Below, piece by piece: positions 11,839-19,814 of a stretch of DNA of 42,376 bases (positions within the stretch are counted from its first letter, which is position 1; each line of letters starts with the position of its first letter). Both the position numbers and the translations under genes were made by a program. This DNA comes from a virus. Under the pieces are notes generated by a model. The model was not told the origin of the DNA and searched no databases. It saw only the letters and a program-made list of their open reading frames with translations. Location of the stretch: the IMG/VR virus record IMGVR_UViG_3300046694_000323, positions 1 through 42,376 of that record; one strand, 5' to 3'.

Positions 11839-14800
11839 CTCGCAATCTGATTACCAATTGCTGCGATTTGGTTGATTTGCTCCTGGAGCACTCTAATTTG
11901 TTTTAACCTTTCATCCGAAGATAACGAATTATCAACTTGAACTTCTTTAATCCTCTTACGAATCTTACCCATATCCAATGATTTTTTATTTAACATTTTC
12001 CTGAGTGATTCATTCAAGTTTTCTGTTCGAACGCCCTGTTTGTTCAAGTTGTTATAAGCTTGATCCAACTTGGTTTTGGTATCGTAAAAACTCTTTTGAA
12101 TATCATTAGAAAACACTGGATCAACAGTTACTTTCTGTTTTAATGTTTGACCAACTGAATTATTTTTAGTCATTAGTGGCAGTCCCAGTTCTCCAAGGAC
12201 TCCTCCATAAGACTTTATAATATAATCCGAATTCATGGGAGATACACCAAAAAGAGAACCTAGTTTTTTAGATAGTTCACTTGTCTTGCTGTCATATTGG
12301 TATTGACGTGAAACTCCTTCTAAATCACCGGGAATGATAGGAGCATCCATAAAGTTTTTGTTAGCCCTTAAATCGAAAAACGGAGCTGCAATGGTTCTGA
12401 CAGGCGGTTTAAAGTTATCCCATATCGTGGTTGTAAAATCTTTAAATGCGTTCGGGTCCTGGTCGGCCCACATTCTCAACACTCTCTCTACATCAGAACC
12501 AAAAACCACACCTAATTCTCTTGGCTTTGGTATTTTAATGAACGTACCATCACCTTTAGGAATTAAGAAATTGGTATCTTTAATATAGTTACTTACCTTC
12601 TGATAATTTGGATCATCGTGATTAATGGAAAACATGATAATTGATGGAATGGTTACTGACGCAAAGGCTTTTACTCCAGCTGCTGTTTTCTCTGCAGCAG
12701 TGGCACTTGGGCTAATAAACGTACGCCAAGTTTTGTCTAATCCTTGAACAGCCGCATTAAAATATGGAATCACTGAATCTATTTCCTTAGCAACATTTCC
12801 ATATTTATTAAAGTTAACCGTAACATCATTTGCCTCATATAAGGCTTTCATCTTGCTGTCATAGGAATCACCGGCAATCCTTTTAAATTCTGCTAAACGT
12901 GGCGCCGCTTCTACCGCATTATTTAAGTTTTCTAGTGCGCCTAATACCTTACCTCCATAATGCTTCGTACCTACCCACAATCCTTTTTCACGAGACAGAA
13001 TCGACCGTTTACTTTGAGCTAATAAATTGGCATCGCTTGATATAGGGCTTGCATGACCACCTCCTACCGCTTTGAAGGAACGATACAACTCATCATTTTT
13101 GATAACACTGACAACCGATTGAACCAAGTCCTTCGAAAACACAAATGGATTATTCGTGCTTTTGGAGTTCGTGAATGCGGTTGGAATATCACGGAAAATG
13201 TTACGTGTTAATGAAAATACCGGGTTAACACCAGTAGTTAAGTTTTTCATAATCCGTGTTACTTTACCTAATGCATGAATCACCACATTCTGAGCTTTCG
13301 GCTGCAGATTGGTTAAGGCATCCAACAAAGCAGGATCATGAACTTTTACATGGACTGGTTTCCCGTCTATCAGTCCCCTTACGACATTCCCTTTGGTTAA
13401 ATCTACCTTTTGATCGAACGCTTTATTAAATTCGTCTAGTACTCCGTCAATTCCTTCATTTTTTAATTTATTTCCAATCGAATCTAAGAAGGTACCAGCT
13501 CCATTTTCGGTCGGAATGATTTCGGCCCAACCCTGAAATGCTTCTGGATCCTGCTTAATATTATTTATGAGCGTTTGCATGACCTCATTCCGCTTTGCCG
13601 TTTTTACATATTGGGCAGTATGCTCAATCGTGCTTTCAATTGGACTGACGATTTTACGCTGGGACCCTATCGCCTTTTTAATGGGGTTACTTTGATTGCC
13701 GAATCCCTTTTTTGCTCCATAAAATAATGGACGCTCGATGTCGCTGAAAATCCGGTTATTTGGCACGTAATGTGGGTTAGCTTCTAAATATCCTTCCCAT
13801 TGTTCTTTGCTCAATATCCCCGTGTCTACGAGCCACTTCTGACCGAGTTGTTTATTATATTGATAATACTCATTCGCAATTTCCTTAAACTCGGGATGTT
13901 GCTCCTCATACTTCGCTACAATTGCTCGTGACTTATCTGGGGTCATTTGCATTTCATCGGGAAATACCTTTTCCCCTCGTTCCATCCTGGTAATGGCGTG
14001 CAGATTAATCAAGTAATCTTCAAACTCTTTTAATCTTCCTTTTGGAACTTTCATGGTGATATCATTTAAGGATTGACCAATAACTTCCCCGTTTTTATCC
14101 ACCATATTTTCCGTGAGGATCTGTTTGCTAATCATGTCACTGCCACGGGAGTTTAACCCTAATGTATGGGTACTTTCAGAAGCATTTAATCGACGTCCTA
14201 ATACTTCTTCTACTTGCTTATCAAACTGTTCTAATCGGTGTAAATTGTCCACGGTTTTAGTATAAGCAGTATCGACGGCTGCTTTTACATTTACCGGATC
14301 CTTTTCGGTTTTGGTTCCAATTTGTTCAATGGTATTTGGTAGTGTATCTCCCGGCTGATAGGGATGGTCAAACGGATTAGGATTTTTCTCAGAATTGATT
14401 AACTTATTTCCGAAATTCCCTTCGATTGGTTCTGCTCCTGCTGTAATAGGTTCATAGTCTCTTCCTGCCTTTAATGATTTTTGAGCACTTGGCTCAATTG
14501 CCGCGGCGACTTCATCATTTTTTTTTATACTATTTAAAAACTGCTGCAACTTTTCCGCAGGTGTTAAATTATCCGGTAATTTTGGGATGTTTAGATTAAT
14601 ACCATTTGGTGTTGTCGTTTTCGGTTGTTGATTAATAGAATTCATCATCTCATCATAGGACTGTACCGTTGGAATATCTGGACCTGGAATACCTGTTTCT
14701 TTTGGTTTGCCACCTAATTGATTCAACTTTTTAATGGCATCCGCAATCCTTGGGTCATTACGTAATAAGGTTTTGATGTTAACCGGAGCATTGGCTTTGT

Positions 14801-16400
14801 TATTTTCCATTTCAGCGAGCTTAATTAGATCATCAAAAGTTTTGGGGTCATTAGGTCCTTTTACTTTTAAGTACAGTTCATCTGGGCTTAGTTGAGGACG
14901 GTAAATGCCTCGCTTATCTCCAGTTTTTTGCATTTCCTTCTGAATGTCTAGCAATCTCTGATTATATCCGCCCTCTGGAGCGTTCTTTAGAGCGTCTGTT
15001 TGATTTAGAATGTTATCCCCTTGTTTGGATATCATTTCTCCAGTATATTGCCCTACGTTGGCTTTAGGAAAGCTTCCTCTTGCTTTTGAAACCTGTCCAC
15101 TTTGAGCAAAGTTTAACCATTCATTTGTAGTAGCAGGAACATCGACTTTTGGAATCTCATTTGGAACAAAGGAATCTAATGATTTAGGATTAAGGGTTCC
15201 GCTGTACTTTGGCGTAAATTGCGGAATCGGCGGTACCTGTTTAACCGGGTCAGCAATAACGTTCGAAATATCCCCTTTAGGCGCATAGGCTTCTTGCAAA
15301 GCCTTTTGGAATTCCTCTTCGTTAAAGGCTTGAGATTTGGTACCTTTCAATACCTCATTTAGTTGTCCTTTTAAGTTTAGATTTCGCATTAAACCGCCAA
15401 GTACTGCATCGCCACCGCCTGCCATCCCCGCCTCGGCCAAAACCGCAAGAGGGGAAGTATCTTGATTAGAGGCAACTTTACGAACAGCTGCTTTTTCTGT
15501 TCCTGCTATGGTACCGGCAATAGCACCGCGAATTAAATCTTTTGCAATTGGATTTTTCAAAGCAGTTTGACCAATTAGAGCATCAGCTGCACCATAAGCT
15601 CCACCTATCGTATAAGGGGCTAATTCACCAGCAGACGTACCAATAAAATCAGATGCCTTTTCTAAACCGTTTTTAGGTGATCTAGTTGTATTGTTTAACA
15701 TTTGAATAGCTTCAATCGAATGTTTATCTTTTGGGTTTTTCTTTAATTTATCAGCTGCTAGATTAGCGTAATTTTGATTTTCAGCGTTAACAAAATCTTC
15801 TCCGAATACTTTATGAGCTGCATTACCAACACGGCCAAATGTACTATCAAGGAAACCAAGTAAACCATTTCGTTCTTTCGATACCTGTTTGGATAGTTCC
15901 AATTGTTGTTTAGCTTTTTCAATTTCTGCTTGTTGTTTAGCCTGAATATCGTTATTCATACGTTTATTCATGTTATTAAAGATGCCATTCATGACATCAT
16001 TTTTAAGCAATGCTCCTTGTCCGGGTCTCACATTTTGGCCTTTGCTTACCGTACCATCTTTATTGGTTTTGATCGACTGCTGTGAGTCATATTGGAAGTC
16101 TAGGAAATTACGAAAATCCTCCGATTGTCCAGGAGTCATCCCCAACCGCTTGGTGACATAGTCAAACTTGTCATTGTTGCTTCTTCCTATACCCTTACCT
16201 TTAATACCACCTAAAATCGAGGTTTCCCAATCATAATTTTTGGTTTCACTCTGACCTTGATATCCTGGTAAGGTATATTGCGGGCGAGAGGTTTGGGAAG
16301 CCTCTCTAAAGTTAATTTTCCCTTGTGATGCATCTAGTTGGGCTTGTTTCTTTTTACGGTCCTGATCTTCTTGCCATAATTGATAGGCTGTTTTAGCCAT
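11835..16400 (-). CDS. Very large internal virion (ejection-type) protein
   Basis: 1521 residues from ATG at 16400, with GAGAGGTGAAGATA upstream. The N-terminal 200 residues are polar and helical. A glycine/alanine-rich hydrophobic stretch follows (about 245-340, TSAGELAPYTIGGAYGAADA) and may insert into membrane. A middle low-complexity, proline-rich segment leads to a long helical region. The part around residues 780-900 (LINLHAITRMERGEKVF, YEEQHPEFKEIANEYYQYN) resembles the large polyvalent-protein-associated domain LPD38 of podovirus proteins. Proteins of this size and place, between tail and lysis genes, are injected with the DNA in podoviruses. I see no transglycosylase or protease motif. 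Confidence 0.78.
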   Translation of the reverse strand: MAKTAYQLWQEDQDRKKKQAQLDASQGKINFREASQTSRPQYTLPGYQGQSETKNYDWETSILGGIKGKGIGRSNNDKFDYVTKRLGMTPGQSEDFRNFLDFQYDSQQSIKTNKDGTVSKGQNVRPGQGALLKNDVMNGIFNNMNKRMNNDIQAKQQAEIEKAKQQLELSKQVSKERNGLLGFLDSTFGRVGNAAHKVFGEDFVNAENQNYANLAADKLKKNPKDKHSIEAIQMLNNTTRSPKNGLEKASDFIGTSAGELAPYTIGGAYGAADALIGQTALKNPIAKDLIRGAIAGTIAGTEKAAVRKVASNQDTSPLAVLAEAGMAGGGDAVLGGLMRNLNLKGQLNEVLKGTKSQAFNEEEFQKALQEAYAPKGDISNVIADPVKQVPPIPQFTPKYSGTLNPKSLDSFVPNEIPKVDVPATTNEWLNFAQSGQVSKARGSFPKANVGQYTGEMISKQGDNILNQTDALKNAPEGGYNQRLLDIQKEMQKTGDKRGIYRPQLSPDELYLKVKGPNDPKTFDDLIKLAEMENNKANAPVNIKTLLRNDPRIADAIKKLNQLGGKPKETGIPGPDIPTVQSYDEMMNSINQQPKTTTPNGINLNIPKLPDNLTPAEKLQQFLNSIKKNDEVAAAIEPSAQKSLKAGRDYEPITAGAEPIEGNFGNKLINSEKNPNPFDHPYQPGDTLPNTIEQIGTKTEKDPVNVKAAVDTAYTKTVDNLHRLEQFDKQVEEVLGRRLNASESTHTLGLNSRGSDMISKQILTENMVDKNGEVIGQSLNDITMKVPKGRLKEFEDYLINLHAITRMERGEKVFPDEMQMTPDKSRAIVAKYEEQHPEFKEIANEYYQYNKQLGQKWLVDTGILSKEQWEGYLEANPHYVPNNRIFSDIERPLFYGAKKGFGNQSNPIKKAIGSQRKIVSPIESTIEHTAQYVKTAKRNEVMQTLINNIKQDPEAFQGWAEIIPTENGAGTFLDSIGNKLKNEGIDGVLDEFNKAFDQKVDLTKGNVVRGLIDGKPVHVKVHDPALLDALTNLQPKAQNVVIHALGKVTRIMKNLTTGVNPVFSLTRNIFRDIPTAFTNSKSTNNPFVFSKDLVQSVVSVIKNDELYRSFKAVGGGHASPISSDANLLAQSKRSILSREKGLWVGTKHYGGKVLGALENLNNAVEAAPRLAEFKRIAGDSYDSKMKALYEANDVTVNFNKYGNVAKEIDSVIPYFNAAVQGLDKTWRTFISPSATAAEKTAAGVKAFASVTIPSIIMFSINHDDPNYQKVSNYIKDTNFLIPKGDGTFIKIPKPRELGVVFGSDVERVLRMWADQDPNAFKDFTTTIWDNFKPPVRTIAAPFFDLRANKNFMDAPIIPGDLEGVSRQYQYDSKTSELSKKLGSLFGVSPMNSDYIIKSYGGVLGELGLPLMTKNNSVGQTLKQKVTVDPVFSNDIQKSFYDTKTKLDQAYNNLNKQGVRTENLNESLRKMLNKKSLDMGKIRKRIKEVQVDNSLSSDERLKQIRVLQEQINQIAAIGNQIAR

Positions 16401-16413
16401 TATCTTCACCTCT

Positions 16414-17130
16414 CTATAATCCAAGCATCTTCATTTTTTCCCAGTCAGTTAAATATGGAGATTTCGCTGGAGGTGTTGGATTACTAAAGTACTTCGAACC
16501 AGTACTTTGCGCTTGTTGAATAACTGGATTGGAATAATAACGGTCAATTGGTGCCGATGGTGGTGTTTTTGCGTTATTAAAAGCTGTTAAAGCATTATTC
16601 AAAGAATTTATGCTGCTAGTGGTGCCGCTAATAGTACCTTTTCCGGTTGAGGTTCCGCTTCGTCCACCTCCCCGACCACCACTAGACTTTTTTGAGTATT
16701 CATATTGCAAAGCCATTCGTGCTTTTTCTGCTGGAGACATTTCATTCCAAGAACGGTCTTGTCGTTGTAAATCTTGTTGACCCATCCACTCATTATAAAG
16801 CTGTGAACGATTTTGGAGATTAAACTGTTTATCCTGATTCACCATGTCATAAGCCATTTGTGCAAGTTGTGTAGCCCGTTGCGCTGATATATCTCCGACT
16901 TGACCTTGAGCAGAAATTCCATTTTTATTAATTAAATCGGCTGCCAATCCACTATGAGCGAGTCCTCTTGATGCAGCTAGTTGCCCAGATTGCACATCAT
17001 TTTGGTATTTTTGCGTATTTACATTTTGAAGTGCACGACTGTATAACGGATCAATTTGTGCGGCCGCTTGTTTTTGGGCGGTTGCATAGTCCATTGGTTT
17101 TGCATTATAGGAAAATTGAGGAGTTGCCAT
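16414..17130 (-). CDS. Putative internal virion or tail-associated protein, Gln/Ala-rich
   Basis: 238 residues from ATG at 17130; an earlier ATG at 17136 is too close to the AAGGAGG RBS. The first 130 residues are helical and rich in Q and A. A Gly/Ser/Arg-rich linker (SSGGRGGGRSGTSTGKGT) and a proline/asparagine-rich tail ending DWEKMKMLGL follow. It precedes the large ejection-type gene with a 13-nt gap. Composition and position match small ejection or tail-plug proteins of podoviruses. No catalytic motif is seen. Confidence 0.7.
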   Translation of the reverse strand: MATPQFSYNAKPMDYATAQKQAAAQIDPLYSRALQNVNTQKYQNDVQSGQLAASRGLAHSGLAADLINKNGISAQGQVGDISAQRATQLAQMAYDMVNQDKQFNLQNRSQLYNEWMGQQDLQRQDRSWNEMSPAEKARMALQYEYSKKSSGGRGGGRSGTSTGKGTISGTTSSINSLNNALTAFNNAKTPPSAPIDRYYSNPVIQQAQSTGSKYFSNPTPPAKSPYLTDWEKMKMLGL

Positions 17131-17142
17131 ATTCATTCCTCC

Positions 17143-17280
17143 TTACTGTGTAATTAAATCTTCTCTTCCTTGTGAAATTAAATAAGCGTCTATTCCTTCT
17201 TTAAGGTCTGGACGCTTGGAAATAACATAATCGTAGGTGTATACACCATCAATGATTCGTTGCCCCATATAAGCCGCCAT
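17143..17280 (-). CDS. Small CD1375/XkdX-like protein (45 aa)
   Basis: ATG at 17280 overlaps the stop of the preceding gene (TAATG). The product contains GQRIIDGVYTYDYVISKRPD and a helical C-terminus (AYLISQGREDLI). Short proteins of this pattern (RI-DG-Y-Y-V-P-L) are frequent after tail-fibre or baseplate genes in Gram-positive phages; I place it there only tentatively. Function unknown. Confidence 0.65.
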   Translation of the reverse strand: MAAYMGQRIIDGVYTYDYVISKRPDLKEGIDAYLISQGREDLITQ

Positions 17281-17561
17281 TACATCATTCCCCCTAAAAT
17301 CAGGTCGTCAATGGCCTGTTGCATCAATTCCTGTTGTTTTTTTAGTGTTTCAAGTGGTTCTGGTTCAGGCAGGATATTTTTTAATGTATCTAATTCCTCT
17401 TGAGTAAGACCTTCCACCCATTCACCATTCACAAATTTGGCTTTATATAATCCTTCCAAAGGAATGGCTTCTGAACAATCATTCGGTACCTCTTGGTCTT
17501 TTTCCAACAAAACAGGTTCCACATAAAACCCGTTTTCATCAATTCTAAAAACCTGTCTCAT
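17280..17561 (-). CDS. Tail-fibre-associated small protein (XkdW-like position)
   Basis: 93 residues from ATG at 17561, with AAGGAGTGAAATC upstream. The N-terminal half is beta-rich with a pattern of fibre-accessory proteins (VFRIDENGFYVEPVLLEK ... KAKFVNGEWVEGLTQEEL). The C-terminal helix (ETLKKQQELMQQAIDDLI) is typical of small proteins that follow receptor-binding genes. Probable tail assembly accessory. No enzyme motif. Confidence 0.7.
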   Translation of the reverse strand: MRQVFRIDENGFYVEPVLLEKDQEVPNDCSEAIPLEGLYKAKFVNGEWVEGLTQEELDTLKNILPEPEPLETLKKQQELMQQAIDDLILGGMM

Positions 17562-17572
17562 GATTTCACTCC

Positions 17573-18058
17573 TTATTGTTCAGCGAAAAATGATGCTGCA
17601 TCTAATATCAAAAACTGATTATTAACCGCTTCCGATATAATAATCGTACCATCTGGATTTACTTGAATCCGTTTTTGAGCCAAAGCGCCATCGTCACCCA
17701 AAAAGTATTTAGTTTCTTTCGGTCGATACCCCGCTGGCAATGTTGCGATGGTTGTACCAGCTGCAGAAGTACCGTTTTTAATCAAACCTTTTATTTGAAC
17801 ACGACCCATATTATCTTTTAAATAGGCAGGAGTACCACCTGATCCATAGTAAACCCAACCATTTTGCAATACTAAAGGAATCCATTGCCCTTGTTCTTTT
17901 TTTGCAAATGTACTGTCCATTTGACTGTTAGAGTACCGGTTATTTAAATCGGATTCTAATTCATTGGCTGCCGCAATTAAGTTGTCTAATTCTTCATCCA
18001 CTTGAATGGAACTGATTTTAGTTCCCGGCTGAAAGTTATATTTACGTGAATAAGTCAT
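17573..18058 (-). CDS. Putative minor tail or receptor-binding protein
   Basis: 161 residues, RBS AGGCGGTGAATAT before ATG at 18058. A short N-terminal region with a helical stalk (ISSIQVDEELDNLIAAANEL) leads to a C-terminal beta domain (WVYYGSGGTPAYLKD, TTIATLPAGYRPKETKYFL, IQVNPDGTIIISEAV). LPAGYRP and the following strands are common in phage fibre and appendage tip domains. It follows the nozzle gene, as expected for an appendage. Receptor specificity cannot be read from sequence. Confidence 0.72.
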   Translation of the reverse strand: MTYSRKYNFQPGTKISSIQVDEELDNLIAAANELESDLNNRYSNSQMDSTFAKKEQGQWIPLVLQNGWVYYGSGGTPAYLKDNMGRVQIKGLIKNGTSAAGTTIATLPAGYRPKETKYFLGDDGALAQKRIQVNPDGTIIISEAVNNQFLILDAASFFAEQ

Positions 18059-18070
18059 ATATTCACCGCC

Positions 18071-19471
18071 TTACTTTGCTTTTTTAGGTTTGTATTGAAA
18101 GGCAATGCCGTAAATGGTTAACGGTTCATTTGCTTTATCGTTATCAATAATTAATTGAACGCTTTTCCCTTTTTCCCGAAACTTTATTGGATTCTGCGTG
18201 ACTTCGGCAAAATCCCATACCACTTCATCCCAGTTCGATTCGTCCCAGGTTGCCGCGTTTTCTGTGTTGTAATCACCATTTAAATCGTTGATATCCAACA
18301 CGGTATATTGGTCAATCAATGCCTTTAAGCCATAGGTGGAATTGAAATTATCCCATTGTTTTTGAATGACCCACATCTTTTTAAACTTCTTGAGGTGAAC
18401 CGGCAGGTCAAAGTCGCATATTTTTGTTTTCATCAAGAAGCTGATCGGGTCCGAATCATCCGAATAGGTGTTTTCATCAAATTGATAAATCACACCTTCA
18501 TCAGTAGAAAAATACAGCACATCGTCAATTACCAAGAATGAATTCGCTTGTATATTGGTGTACTTGGACCATGATTCTAAGGTGACATCGTAAACCAATG
18601 TGGTTCCGTTCGGAAAACTTAGATAATACTTGCTGTCGTGAAAAACAGAAACGGCTTTTGATTTATCCGAAACTCCCATTGACTTAAGCGTCGAAACCAC
18701 CTTATCACTGACAATTTGAGCCGAAATAAACTCCTGCTCGGTAGCATATAGACTGAACACATGATTTTCTGCCAAATAAAAAAGGTTGTTTCCTACTTCC
18801 TGCACACTGTCAGGAGCAATACAACCTTTTGGTACATTGATTTTGATTAATTCATAGTCCACAATGGTTGAACCGTCCCCTTTTAGTACCCAAATACTTC
18901 TTTTGCAGAGTATTACCAGTACATTTCGGAACGTTTTCAGCTCCACGATTTCATCGTTATCCTCTACGGCCACGTCAACAAAATAGGTTGCCGGAAAGTA
19001 ATCATAGACCGCATATCCCAAATATGGGTCAAAGTAACAAAAGTTTACCCTGTTTTTGATAGTCGGATGTGCCGCTACAAATAACCGGTCTTTTTTCAAA
19101 GCGAATTTGCGAAAATTAGTTAAGTTTGCCATGTCATTTAATCCGGGATCAGTAGATTCTTTAGGTGTTCCTTCTGGATTATCATATGGTACATGCGGTG
19201 TAACCTCACTCACCGAAACACCGTCATAGGCTTTCAATTTACCTCCGTCAGCCACTAAAACAACATCTTGAATACTTCTATTCTTATACGTGATAAAACG
19301 AAAGGAATCGCTTGTTAGAGTTCCTGTTATGGGTGTTAATTCTCCGTTAACTACCTTATTTAATTGATTCTGATGAAAGGCAATTAATTCGCTTACTCCA
19401 TTGTTTTTATAGAACGTGTAAAGCTTTTTAATCGGGTTTCTGACGTGAATTGCTTTGTTCCAAGTTGTCAC
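18071..19471 (-). CDS. Tail nozzle/stabilisation-type protein, C-terminal part of a split gene
   Basis: 466 residues from GTG at 19471, with AGGCGGTGAGAAT upstream. Repeated beta segments are typical of podovirus tail nozzle or tubular proteins: KKLYTFYKNNGVSELIAFHQ, DRLFVAAHPTIKNRVNFCYF, KRSIWVLKGDGST and YLSFPNGTTLVYDV. Such proteins normally begin with a segment like KDFSLGINSKDSPSLL. That segment is missing here and is found in the 73-residue gene at 22078-22299, which together with this gene gives 539 residues. An in-frame stop lies just before the GTG. I infer a nozzle gene split by a fibre cassette of about 2.6 kb. Whether the two products assemble is unknown. Confidence 0.8.
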   Translation of the reverse strand: MTTWNKAIHVRNPIKKLYTFYKNNGVSELIAFHQNQLNKVVNGELTPITGTLTSDSFRFITYKNRSIQDVVLVADGGKLKAYDGVSVSEVTPHVPYDNPEGTPKESTDPGLNDMANLTNFRKFALKKDRLFVAAHPTIKNRVNFCYFDPYLGYAVYDYFPATYFVDVAVEDNDEIVELKTFRNVLVILCKRSIWVLKGDGSTIVDYELIKINVPKGCIAPDSVQEVGNNLFYLAENHVFSLYATEQEFISAQIVSDKVVSTLKSMGVSDKSKAVSVFHDSKYYLSFPNGTTLVYDVTLESWSKYTNIQANSFLVIDDVLYFSTDEGVIYQFDENTYSDDSDPISFLMKTKICDFDLPVHLKKFKKMWVIQKQWDNFNSTYGLKALIDQYTVLDINDLNGDYNTENAATWDESNWDEVVWDFAEVTQNPIKFREKGKSVQLIIDNDKANEPLTIYGIAFQYKPKKAK

Positions 19472-19490
19472 ATTCTCACCGCCTTTTCAT

Positions 19491-19515
19491 AAAAAAGAGG
19501 CCCATTACTGGACCT
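19491..19515 (-). terminator. Minus-strand terminator between the fibre cassette and the nozzle gene
   Basis: AGGCCC (19498-19503) and GGACCT (19510-19515) form a 6-bp stem with one G-U pair. On the minus strand a run of six U (19496-19491) follows closely. It separates the inserted cassette from the downstream part of the split nozzle gene. Confidence 0.6.
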
Positions 19516-19610
19516 TTTACTACGACTTCTTTTTCTCCAAGTGTGACATACATCATTTAAATTTATCTTCTTTTAATGTACATTTTTTACCATTAAAAGG
19601 AGTGAATAGA

Positions 19611-19814
19611 ATGTTGAAAGATAAAATAATCCAATCCCCTAATCCTGCTATCGATACCTTTAAATGTCCAAAATGCGGTGCAATCTGGAGAGCAGAAGGA
19701 TTTTATGATTTCGATTTAGGCGGATGGATATATGATATTGATGATGAATACTGCCCTTGTGATTGCAGAAATATTTTGGGTTTTCGTATTAAAGGGCAAG
19801 TAACCAAAAATTAA
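19611..19814 (+). CDS. Small zinc-ribbon protein on the plus strand, inside the late region
   Basis: 67 residues from ATG at 19611, preceded by AAAAGGAGTGAATAGA. A CPKCG knuckle near residue 19 and a C-terminal CPCDC cluster form a likely zinc-binding site around acidic, aromatic residues (FDLGGWIYDIDDEY). It is the only plus-strand gene in the late region and converges on the fibre gene with a 4-nt overlap. No convincing promoter was found. It travels with the fibre cassette that splits the nozzle gene and could be a moron. Function unknown. Confidence 0.68.
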   Translation: MLKDKIIQSPNPAIDTFKCPKCGAIWRAEGFYDFDLGGWIYDIDDEYCPCDCRNILGFRIKGQVTKN

